From positions 1,550,001-1,614,000 of the forward strand of contig CP129491.1 of assembly GCA_030584105.1 (NCBI GenBank): 64,000 nucleotides of DNA, given 5' to 3'. Positions 8,573 to 16,132 of this stretch are shown here, one piece after another. Numbering within the stretch: position 1 is the stretch's first letter; every line of letters starts with the position of its first letter. The stretch comes from UTCHB3 sp002050155 (GTDB lineage: Bacteria; Bacteroidota; Ignavibacteria; Ignavibacteriales; Ignavibacteriaceae). The notes under the pieces were generated by a model that saw nothing but the letters and a program-made list of their open reading frames with translations, was not told the origin of the DNA and made no database searches. The translations under genes were made by a program, and so were the position numbers.

Positions 8573-9964
8573 TTAATAATTGATCCTTAGGATCGGTGAA
8601 AATACAATGTAGGTGTCGTATCTGTATGGATATTTCTTTTTATCCAGACCAAACGAATTATAAACACCGACATCCAAACCGAAGTTACCTGTAATCATTG
8701 CGAAACCTTTAAGCCCGTAATAGCCGTAACCATCAGTTCCATAACCGAAAGCCAGATCAAAAGCGTGTTGAACCAGCCCTGCATTCTTTCTTAAGCCAAC
8801 CTCTAAAGAGATAATATGGTTGAACTTCTGCATGTATGTTTTTCTGCCGGCTTCACGATCGATGATTTCAGACTTAGTGGGATCAAGCCGCAATTTGAAA
8901 ATATCAGAAGAAGACCAAATCAACCCCACCTCTAACTGCCCTAAGTTAAAGACATCGGTGATGTTTCTCTTCCGTAATTCCCAATTGACAATTGTTTTGT
9001 TCGAAAAGAAATCAGTTACTTGATTAAATTTACCAAAATCTTTTGTTTTATAAGGGGTTATGGTAATCTTTGCTTCCAGAGAGAAAAGGATATCTTTCAT
9101 AAAGTCTGAATCTATAAAAGCGAACGGATAACCTTCCAGTTTACCGTAAACCGCCTGAGTAGATACCCACAACCTGTCAACCTTCATATCATCTTTATAC
9201 GGTCTGTTAGAAGGCACACCGGCGCCCACGGAAAGTCTGTAGGTAAATTTATCAGGGTCGTTACTGATACTCTTGAAATATGTTAACCTTGCACCAAGGA
9301 AGTACTCGTTAGAATACCACCCGGGCCACAAAGCTTTATCGCTACCCCATTGCCCAAAGAGAGAAACCAAATATTTGTTGCTTCCTTCCGTGGTTACATT
9401 CCATAAAGAAACTTCAGGTCTTAGCGCATTCAGGTTAACTTCAAAGTTATACCCTTGCTTTGTGTAAGTCTGTTCTTTAGTGGTTTCTTTATAAAAATAG
9501 GTGATTTCTCTGATTTTATCGTAGGTTTTCTCACCGATAATATCTTTGAGCAGAAAACCGTCGTAAATCGGATCAAATAAAGGTTTTGGGTTATCCTTTC
9601 CAATTTCATCAGAAGGATAGAAAGCGAAGAACTCCATTTCATCGTCGTAATATCTTTTTCTCACTTCGATAGTAACTTCGCCATCCTGCACAAGTTTGGT
9701 TTTTTCTTTAACAACATCAACTTTCGGGGTTCTGCCGTTTAGCCTTAAAGCATTTCTAACGACAAACCTGTTGAAGATTTCTCTGATGAAAGTGGGGTCG
9801 TCAACCATCCATTTTTGTTTCAGATCATCAAAGGCGAGGGTGTTATATTCAAGGCTCTTATACAGAGTCTTTAATTCAGTTGCTTCATCATTCCCCGGTT
9901 CCTGCGCCCGTAAGACGGGGAAAGAAAACAGAAGTATAATGAGCGTAAATAACAATTTTTTCAT
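8573..9964 (-). CDS. Outer-membrane barrel protein E1 of GldLM-like operon
   Basis: Unrecognised family, about 463 residues. I prefer the ATG at 9964 (MKKLLFTLIILLFSFPVLRAQ, a clean signal peptide) over an ATG four codons upstream. The N-terminal domain carries LEYNTLAFDDLKQKW, FNRFVVRNALRLNG and VRKRYYDDEMEFFAF. The C-terminal part is a strand-rich barrel ending FSPILRINY. It is a paralogue of the E2 gene at 5620-7029. It follows D1 at 24 bp. Inference: the small N-terminal domain faces the periplasm and may dock on the GldM-like shaft, while the barrel sits in the outer membrane. I looked for GldN-like features and found none that I could support. Confidence 0.8.
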   Translation of the reverse strand: MKKLLFTLIILLFSFPVLRAQEPGNDEATELKTLYKSLEYNTLAFDDLKQKWMVDDPTFIREIFNRFVVRNALRLNGRTPKVDVVKEKTKLVQDGEVTIEVRKRYYDDEMEFFAFYPSDEIGKDNPKPLFDPIYDGFLLKDIIGEKTYDKIREITYFYKETTKEQTYTKQGYNFEVNLNALRPEVSLWNVTTEGSNKYLVSLFGQWGSDKALWPGWYSNEYFLGARLTYFKSISNDPDKFTYRLSVGAGVPSNRPYKDDMKVDRLWVSTQAVYGKLEGYPFAFIDSDFMKDILFSLEAKITITPYKTKDFGKFNQVTDFFSNKTIVNWELRKRNITDVFNLGQLEVGLIWSSSDIFKLRLDPTKSEIIDREAGRKTYMQKFNHIISLEVGLRKNAGLVQHAFDLAFGYGTDGYGYYGLKGFAMITGNFGLDVGVYNSFGLDKKKYPYRYDTYIVFSPILRINY

Positions 9965-9988
9965 AATTCCATCCATATCTTAAAACGA

Positions 9989-11539
9989 TCAGAAACCATA
10001 TCTGTATCTTAGTTGAAAGAAAACACTGCCGTCGTTCTCCCACTCACGGATTTTTCTGCCGATAGGGTCAGAGATAACAGTAGCGGCTAATCTGAAAGTA
10101 TGCCCGCCGTCCAATTCTAACAGTTTAAGCCAGAGGTCACCTTTAAGTACGGAATCGAATACTCTCAATTTGGCGCCGAAAACATCAGATTGCTCCGGAG
10201 CAAATGTGTAGTACAAAGTAACAACGGGTGAAAATGTGCTTTCAACCACTTCCGTTTTTGCAGCGGTAGTTCTTGTTCCCGGGTAATATGCTTTTAACAT
10301 ATCATAGTATCCAACACCGACATCAATCCTGAATCGGGAGGTCAGTTTATCACTCGTGTTCCAGTAGAAAGAAACAGAACCTTCAGCCTGTTTGAAAGAG
10401 AAATAAGCATATTTCTGATCCGGTACTTTTTTATCTTTGAAAGTAAAGTAAGGGTTCGAAAATCCCCTTCCGCCTATTGCAACATAAGCATTAAAGAATG
10501 GGAGACCAAAGGGCCTTGAAACATGGAGGTCTAAACCAATTGAAGTACCTACATGAAAGTTCGAGTTAGCATTCAGAGCAAAAGGCATATTGGCTAAAAT
10601 TTCATCAGTTTTTGCCCTGATTCTTCCGATGAACCTTGCGTCGAGCACCATCCCACCGTTAGGGTTTTTCGTATCTTTAACAAGATCAAGTTTAGTTCTG
10701 AAGCCGAACCCAAATGTATTGTTTGCGTAGGGAAGGGCATTAAGCACCGGTTCTTCCATGTTCAATTCGATGCCCGCTAAACCAAACGAGAAATCCATCA
10801 CTTTGTGTGAGAAAGAAACCGAACTGAAACCGGCATCTATCCTGAAATCAGGTCCCGCAGCGGGAGTGGTTGCACCTGCAGCACCTCTTCCTGTTTTCTT
10901 AACCGAAGATTTTTGAACAACTTTTGGATACCAGTGCAGCGAGTTAGCCTGCATAAAATTCAGAAAATCAGTGTTATCTCTGGATGTTATACCCAACGAA
11001 GTGTTAATTCCTTCATCAGGCGTTATCCCAAGAAGTGAACCATATTTATATTCAGGGTCAACAATTTGCAACCTATCGATATATTGCACGAGTGTATTAT
11101 ATTTGCCAAAATCTGTTGATTTTAATGTGTGCATATCCCTGAAAGTAATAACCATTGCTTCAGTGGGGCCCCCCGCAACATTGGCACCAAAAATATTAGC
11201 GGAGTCTCCTGCGCCAGCGGCGATTATCTCATTGATATAAAGTAAAACAGTTGTATCAACCCCTATTGCATTATTCAAAAAGACCAAACGATAAGTATAG
11301 TTGTCGTTTGCCTTAAACACAAAGGGATCTTTTCCGTCAACTCTCGGAACCGGGTTCAAATCCTGCAGTAATTTCTCGGTACCGGTCAGATCGATGAAAC
11401 TAAGGTTAAGATATTTTTTATCTTTCCTTAACTTCAGATCAATATTGCGGATATAGTCATCAACCTCCTGTGCTTGTAGCAGCGGTTGAAGGCAGAAACC
11501 CGCGATCATAAAAATTGTAATCAGTCGTTTCATAATCAT
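9989..11539 (-). CDS. Outer-membrane barrel protein D1 of GldLM-like operon
   Basis: Unrecognised family. It has 516 residues from the ATG at 11539; a second ATG two codons later (MKRLITIFM) is equally possible and neither has a strong ribosome site. The signal peptide ends near LLQAQ. An N-terminal domain of about 200 residues contains NIFGANVAGGP. A Gly/Ala/Pro linker (GRGAAGATTPAAGP) follows, then a barrel-like C-terminal half with WLKLLELDGGHTFR ending QLRYRYGF. It is a paralogue of the D2 gene at 7019-8512. Together with E1 it forms the first D-E pair. The terminal Phe and alternating hydrophobic strands point to insertion by the BAM machinery. The role is inferred only from its position behind the GldL/GldM-like genes. 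Confidence 0.78.
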   Translation of the reverse strand: MIMKRLITIFMIAGFCLQPLLQAQEVDDYIRNIDLKLRKDKKYLNLSFIDLTGTEKLLQDLNPVPRVDGKDPFVFKANDNYTYRLVFLNNAIGVDTTVLLYINEIIAAGAGDSANIFGANVAGGPTEAMVITFRDMHTLKSTDFGKYNTLVQYIDRLQIVDPEYKYGSLLGITPDEGINTSLGITSRDNTDFLNFMQANSLHWYPKVVQKSSVKKTGRGAAGATTPAAGPDFRIDAGFSSVSFSHKVMDFSFGLAGIELNMEEPVLNALPYANNTFGFGFRTKLDLVKDTKNPNGGMVLDARFIGRIRAKTDEILANMPFALNANSNFHVGTSIGLDLHVSRPFGLPFFNAYVAIGGRGFSNPYFTFKDKKVPDQKYAYFSFKQAEGSVSFYWNTSDKLTSRFRIDVGVGYYDMLKAYYPGTRTTAAKTEVVESTFSPVVTLYYTFAPEQSDVFGAKLRVFDSVLKGDLWLKLLELDGGHTFRLAATVISDPIGRKIREWENDGSVFFQLRYRYGF

Positions 11540-11568
11540 TTAATGTTTATTAGTAATTTCTTTCAACT

Positions 11569-12672
11569 CTATTTAATCACATTTGCACGATATTTCTTAA
11601 CTACCTTTTCACCAAACTGCGTGGTAAATTGTATGGTCAGCCGGATCTCCTGATCCTCCCCGAAATCCATTGCGTCAAGAAATGCAGGGTTTACAACAAT
11701 TTCAACCACAGGAAACAACCCTCTCTTCGCCTGTGAAACGCTTTGAACAAAATTATCAGGTTCTGAAGTTACCCTCAGTTGATTAAACTTCGGTGCGGCA
11801 AAAACGAAGCCGTTTTCAGTGTTTCCGAAATAACCGAAGAGGAACTGGCGCGCTGCCTGGTTATCAACGCTTATGTACCAAGGTACTTCATTTTCAGCCT
11901 CTTTATCCGAGAGGACCGCCCATCCGCAAAAATCGCCCAGCCCCGGTTTTTGCACCGTAAACTCCCACGAGGCACTCTGTGTGCTGTTGGATGTGGGGTC
12001 TATATAGGTCATTTTGTCGTTATTGTAGTAACCTTCAACTTTAAAAACTTTGCCGACATTTTGCGGATCATTCAAAATCTTACTAAGATTCACGAAAGAA
12101 CCCACCCCCTGTTCAACCACACTGCCGCCGTCAAATATCTTAAACGAATATTTATCCTGGTTTGTATATTCATTCACCGCAAAACTGAAAGCGGGATTCT
12201 CGCTAAAGAAATAGCTGTTTCTGATTGATACAGGAGCAGCAATCGTGGGATATGTAACATTAATCAGATAATATTTATCCACAACTAATGCCTTGTTAGC
12301 CTCACCGGTAACATTAATTCCAAATTTAAGATAATATTTCCCCGGTTCTTTAAAAGTTGGCTCAAAATAAGTTTGAACCGTAACACCTCTGCCCTGTTGC
12401 TGCGCAACTTTTGAAACCACTTCAGCCGAAGAAGGTTTCTGATATTTCAGTTCATCCGTTAATTTTTGGATACTTGCACCGGAAGAGTTAAGTATTTCAG
12501 CAGAGAGTGAATTTACCTTAGTTATAGCGGAGAGTACCAGAGGGATCTCCGGCACTCTCACTTTTTGTAAAATCACTACATTAAGAGTATCATCCACTTT
12601 AAACCCTTGCGGCATAATAAAACCAACAAGGAAAACAGAGAAGACGGTTGCCTTAAGTAATGTCTTTTTCAT
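11569..12672 (-). CDS. Exported beta-rich protein, possible second half of a GldM-like shaft
   Basis: It has 367 residues with signal peptide MKKTLLKATVFSVFLVGFIMPQG. The mature part is beta-rich without cysteine pairs or a barrel-type C-terminus (ends KYRANVIK). Segments such as KEPGKYYLKFGINVTGE and RLTIQFTTQFGEKVVKKYRA look like Ig-type or transthyretin-like strands. In classical T9SS operons one GldM protein has a TM helix and four periplasmic beta domains. Here the preceding gene has the TM helix plus about one domain, and this gene could supply the remaining domains as a separate chain; that is inference from size and order. It is 18 bp after its upstream neighbour, and AGGA lies ahead of the ATG. 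Confidence 0.7.
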   Translation of the reverse strand: MKKTLLKATVFSVFLVGFIMPQGFKVDDTLNVVILQKVRVPEIPLVLSAITKVNSLSAEILNSSGASIQKLTDELKYQKPSSAEVVSKVAQQQGRGVTVQTYFEPTFKEPGKYYLKFGINVTGEANKALVVDKYYLINVTYPTIAAPVSIRNSYFFSENPAFSFAVNEYTNQDKYSFKIFDGGSVVEQGVGSFVNLSKILNDPQNVGKVFKVEGYYNNDKMTYIDPTSNSTQSASWEFTVQKPGLGDFCGWAVLSDKEAENEVPWYISVDNQAARQFLFGYFGNTENGFVFAAPKFNQLRVTSEPDNFVQSVSQAKRGLFPVVEIVVNPAFLDAMDFGEDQEIRLTIQFTTQFGEKVVKKYRANVIK

Positions 12673-12690
12673 TTTTTTTATATCCTATCA

Positions 12691-13329
12691 TTAGTCGATT
12701 GACGGACCAACATTAATAACATCACCTTTCTTAGTAGGTGCCTGTTGTTGCTGAACCGGCTCGGCTTTCACTTGAATTTTGAATTTCACCGGTTTGGTGG
12801 TAACTTCTTCACCATCTTTAAAGTTACTTTTTGTCTTTAATTCTTCTTTAAGAAAATCAGGCAAATAATCAGGCAACTGCCTTTTTACGGTTAAAGTAAC
12901 TGTAAATTCATAGTCCCCTACTGCAGACGCTTTGGGGATGAATAACCGAGCATTTCCGCTTTCATCTTTTATCAACAAATATGTGCCGTCTTTATCGTTT
13001 GATGTCAATGACGCAGGAAAAGCTTCGCCTCCGGGGCCCCTGTTGCCTTCTGATTTAATGGTATAGACAGCACCGGCTTTCTCTTCATCTGAAATAAGCC
13101 CAATCGCATTTATGGGTATCGAAACCGAATCCTTACCCACTTGCCACTGGCTTATAGGGATCGGCGCATTCAACTCCACATCCCTTTCATACTGAGAGGC
13201 GATACTGGCAATCATTTTGTTCTTAATCTGCTCTTCTTTCTCCATCAACTCGTCTCTCTCAAGAATTACGATAAGTAACTCAGTGATGAGTACGATGTAC
13301 ATGATGAAGTAAACTTGACTTTTCTTCAT
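12691..13329 (-). CDS. GldM/PorM-like one-TM periplasmic protein
   Basis: It has 212 residues. Residues 7-24 are a single TM helix (VYFIMYIVLITELLIVIL) after a short Lys-containing cytoplasmic tip. A helical segment with alternating charges follows (ERDELMEKEEQIKNK), then a periplasmic beta-rich domain with PASLTSNDKDGTYLL and a Gln/Pro tail. This topology (short N-in tip, one TM, periplasmic body) and its place right behind a two-TM GldL-like gene match GldM/PorM, whose TM helix sits inside a GldL pentamer. It is shorter than GldM (about 500 residues). The ribosome site AAAGGAG is strong. The detailed family assignment is inference; an ExbD/MotB relation was considered, but I see no Asp of the ExbD type in the TM helix. 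Confidence 0.7.
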   Translation of the reverse strand: MKKSQVYFIMYIVLITELLIVILERDELMEKEEQIKNKMIASIASQYERDVELNAPIPISQWQVGKDSVSIPINAIGLISDEEKAGAVYTIKSEGNRGPGGEAFPASLTSNDKDGTYLLIKDESGNARLFIPKASAVGDYEFTVTLTVKRQLPDYLPDFLKEELKTKSNFKDGEEVTTKPVKFKIQVKAEPVQQQQAPTKKGDVINVGPSID

Positions 13330-13360
13330 ACTAAATCTCCTTTAATAATAGTTAAAATAA

Positions 13361-13912
13361 TCAGGAGATCTTTGTTTTAAGATCAATGAGCGCCTGTATT
13401 GAATGCTTTTGAATATCGGTGATTTTTTGATTAAGTGCGTTATATTGGTCAATTAAGCCGTTAACCACTTTAATCTGTCTGTCGGCAACATTTTGCAGCC
13501 CTTCAAGTTCTGCCTGAAGATCAGCAGAAAGATTTTTTGGAACTGATACCAAATCGTTTAAACCGGCACTCCTTTGTGGTTTTTCCTCTGCCGGGGCGGC
13601 ATGCCCATAATCTTCAGGGGTGAAGAAGGTTACAACTGCAAGGATCATCAGAAGGAAAAACTCCAAGAACAAAGCTGCCATAACCCAGTTTGGGTCTATT
13701 TTAGATCCTTCAGCATCCAAAAGAAACTTTGGTACTACTGCAAGCTCACCGGCGACCGTTCCCAATCCTCTGAGACCTACAATAATAATAAGTACAGCTG
13801 CACCCATATACACAAATCCTTGAATGTTGTTTGCGTATCTTTCGACAACCGTATAAACCATAAAGCGACCGAACGCAGTTTTTGGTGTGTTGGCGGGACT
13901 TCCGTTAGCCAT
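13361..13912 (-). CDS. GldL/PorL-like two-TM motor protein
   Basis: It has 183 residues. TM1 is about 33-55 (FVYMGAAVLIIIVGLRGLG). TM2 is about 77-98 (MAALFLEFFLLMILAVVTFF) and carries a buried acidic residue, Glu84, followed by TPEDYG. A cytoplasmic coiled-coil-like tail (125-180) follows. GldL of T9SS likewise has two TM helices with an essential Glu in TM2, a short Pro-containing loop after it, and a cytoplasmic coiled tail. In that family the Glu couples proton flow to rotation of GldM. It is the first gene of the seven-gene operon and has a good AGGAG ribosome site. Identity to GldL could not be measured here; the call rests on topology, the Glu and gene order. Confidence 0.72.
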   Translation of the reverse strand: MANGSPANTPKTAFGRFMVYTVVERYANNIQGFVYMGAAVLIIIVGLRGLGTVAGELAVVPKFLLDAEGSKIDPNWVMAALFLEFFLLMILAVVTFFTPEDYGHAAPAEEKPQRSAGLNDLVSVPKNLSADLQAELEGLQNVADRQIKVVNGLIDQYNALNQKITDIQKHSIQALIDLKTKIS

Positions 13913-13995
13913 TTTGACTCCTATAAATGATAATGAAACCGATTAATTATTCTTTAAACTTCAAAGACCTCAAATCTTTGGTTTTCGAGGTGCAT

Positions 13996-14022
13996 ATTAT
14001 AAAAATCTTTTGAGTTTAGCAA
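13996..14022 (-). promoter_or_regulatory. Candidate promoter of the GldLM-like operon
   Basis: On the minus strand TTGCTA and TATAAT occur with a 15-bp gap, about 85 bp upstream of the GldL-like start. The spacing is short for a classical promoter and the organism may use another consensus, so this is only a candidate. The 187-bp spacer 13913-14099 shows no other structure except AT-richness. Confidence 0.25.
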
Positions 14023-14099
14023 CACTTTTCAAAATTTTAGATCAAAATTAATCATTTTTTTTGAAAAATAAGTATGATTTAAATCAAATTTTAAAAAAA

Positions 14100-15689
14100 C
14101 TATATATCAAACCATTTAAAAAAACTTTTTAGGGCGTCTTTTCGGTCATCAGGGATGAAATAAAAATTGATTCCTCTGGGTGTAATTTCCCAAAATTCCT
14201 CATTTTGAGTTCCTAAAATGATTTCTTTAATTTTTCTTATTCGTTGAATAGGTTCAACTTTTAAGTCATTAAAAATTCTTTTTGCCAAGCCACTTTCGCC
14301 ATTTAGCAGATAAAAAGCAGCTAACCTGATTTGCGCAATTCTCACCCCGATAAGTGAAATTTCTTCTTTACTTTCGCCGGCGCCTTCAGTATCTTCTATT
14401 GGCTGGTCCAAAGTCAGGAAGATATCGAGCAATTTATCAATATTTTCCGTTTTTTTCTCATAGGCTCTTTCATTAAGAAGGCACATATCGTAGGCGGCAG
14501 TTTCCAAAATAAAAAGCACATTATTTTTCACTGCTTCATGCCCATAATACTTGAAATAGTATGAAAGGTCTTCAGCCAACTGTGGTTTATAGTTGAGAGT
14601 CTCTTCTGCCATCAGACGGTAGTGTTCCAAGGCTGTAAATACAGTTCGCGGGTCTTTCTCCCGAATACCTATCCTTAGGAAAGTGTTCATATATTGGAAC
14701 GACATGTGAAGTGTATCATCGTCTTTGTTAGTCATTGCATTTTTGGCAATATGTTCCATACTTAACAAAATACCTGACATCACATCCCGCATTGATTTTC
14801 TTCCGTATTCAAACAACATTTCATATAGCCTGAAAACTTTCGTCTCTAAGAAAATTCTTTTTTTTGCAATATTATCTAAAACATTGGGAGCAAAGCTTGC
14901 AAAATCGGGGTCAAGCAGCACATCTCCGCTCAAATCATTCCATCTTTCAGGAAGTTTTGATTTAAGCCCAATATAACAGGAAAGAACATTCCTTAGCGAG
15001 GTGATACACATCAGGGTGGTTGCTCTGTCACCCGCCGTGATTGAGTTAATCGCCACATCACCTATAAAATTGATTTTATCGTTTACAACAATTTTTTTTT
15101 GTTCAACAAATTCTTTGTTGTTTCTTCCGCCGTTAGCCACTCTTTCAAGTTCGTTTCTTATTTCATCTTCAACATAAAGTAGAAAATTATCAGGGCGTAA
15201 AAAGTGAAAAACATAGTTGAAGTGGGGTATAACAATAACCAAACTCATAATTACCAAGAAAAGAGTCTGTGTGATTGTGTAAGCAAATTTAGCTGTCTCA
15301 TTTGAATTAAGCGTATTCATCGCAATCACGGTAACAACAGCAGTTATTACATATATAAACAGAATAATCACATTTACTCTGTTTTCGAAGAAAAGCTCAA
15401 AAATTTTCGATGAATACTTGTTTGCAGCCAACTGTACGATAATAGCAAGCGCTGTAATCTCAATAGAAAGAACCGAAGTAACCACCTCAGCCAAACCACC
15501 GAGTGTATTACTGAGCAAATCTAATTCTTCAGGAAAAAGATGTGTAAAAGGGTTGTATTTTATTAAAATAAAAAGGTGATCCACTCCCCTTCCAAAAAGA
15601 TAAACTACAATTGCGGAAACAAACAGTACAATAAAAGGTTTTATCCAGGGAACTGAAATTTTGGAACGGCTTCGCGGATTATTTGACAT
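14100..15689 (-). CDS. DUF2254-like membrane protein
   Basis: It has 529 residues. After a basic N-terminal tip there are about four TM helices in the first 160 residues (near 17-38, 60-85 and two between 100 and 160). A long, soluble, mainly helical domain ends IPDDRKDALKSFFKWFDI. The stretch LSIEITALAIIVQLAANKYSSKIFELFF between helices resembles the DUF2254 predicted membrane proteins; function unknown. It is separated by 187 bp from the GldLM-like operon, with no shared promoter evidence, so it may or may not belong to it. It is 440 bp downstream of the next gene cluster and probably has its own transcript. Confidence 0.65.
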   Translation of the reverse strand: MSNNPRSRSKISVPWIKPFIVLFVSAIVVYLFGRGVDHLFILIKYNPFTHLFPEELDLLSNTLGGLAEVVTSVLSIEITALAIIVQLAANKYSSKIFELFFENRVNVIILFIYVITAVVTVIAMNTLNSNETAKFAYTITQTLFLVIMSLVIVIPHFNYVFHFLRPDNFLLYVEDEIRNELERVANGGRNNKEFVEQKKIVVNDKINFIGDVAINSITAGDRATTLMCITSLRNVLSCYIGLKSKLPERWNDLSGDVLLDPDFASFAPNVLDNIAKKRIFLETKVFRLYEMLFEYGRKSMRDVMSGILLSMEHIAKNAMTNKDDDTLHMSFQYMNTFLRIGIREKDPRTVFTALEHYRLMAEETLNYKPQLAEDLSYYFKYYGHEAVKNNVLFILETAAYDMCLLNERAYEKKTENIDKLLDIFLTLDQPIEDTEGAGESKEEISLIGVRIAQIRLAAFYLLNGESGLAKRIFNDLKVEPIQRIRKIKEIILGTQNEEFWEITPRGINFYFIPDDRKDALKSFFKWFDI

Positions 15690-16132
15690 TCTATGTTAAG
15701 TAAAAATTTGAAATTGAACTACAAACTTAATAAATTGAACAAAAAATTCACTCATGGCAAGTCAGCCACCTTCTGTTCCGTAATGTTTTTACTGTAGGGA
15801 CCACCCTTCGTGTCAGGTTCAAACATTATTTGTGCATTAACGAATTGTGCAACGCACAAGAGAATAAGTAACACAGAAAATTCTTGTCTCTTTTAGTTCC
15901 CCACACTGAAGGATTTCGCTATATTCTTAAATATTCTTTATTAAGTGAAAAAGTAAAAAAATAAACTCCAGATAAATAAAATGACAAGTAAGAAAAAGAC
16001 AAATAAGGGACCTAAGATTTATCTCAGGCATAAAATAAAAAAGGGGCAAAACTCAACACTTTGCCCCGAAAATCAGAACTAATTAATATAACCTATAGTC
16101 TTCAACATTCCTGCGTTGATCAACAATTTCTC
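15690..16132. other. Gene-free spacer
   Basis: No coding region is supported here. It holds the upstream region of the DUF2254-like gene and, near its right end, a strong minus-strand terminator (16043-16067). Nothing else stands out. Confidence 0.6.
16043..16067 (-). terminator. Intrinsic terminator of the FG-GAP protein gene
   Basis: Stem GGGGCAAA / TTTGCCCC, loop of 9 nt, with a T-run on the minus strand. The same hairpin with its flanks (39 identical bases) occurs again at 22238-22262, also behind a sorting-domain coding end. Confidence 0.9.

Noticed and set aside
5620..11539. Naming the four barrel genes GldN, GldK or PorP/SprF
   Set aside because: GldK is a sulfatase-like lipoprotein, GldN is a small soluble protein and PorP is a shorter barrel; none of their features could be seen.
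11779..12228. 149-codon plus-strand frame inside the GldM-like operon
   Set aside because: Antisense to the exported beta-rich protein; no ribosome site, no recognisable motif.
12691..13912. ExbB/ExbD or MotA/MotB pair
   Set aside because: The first protein has two TM helices, not three or four, and the second lacks the TM Asp of ExbD/MotB; the GldL/M layout fits better.
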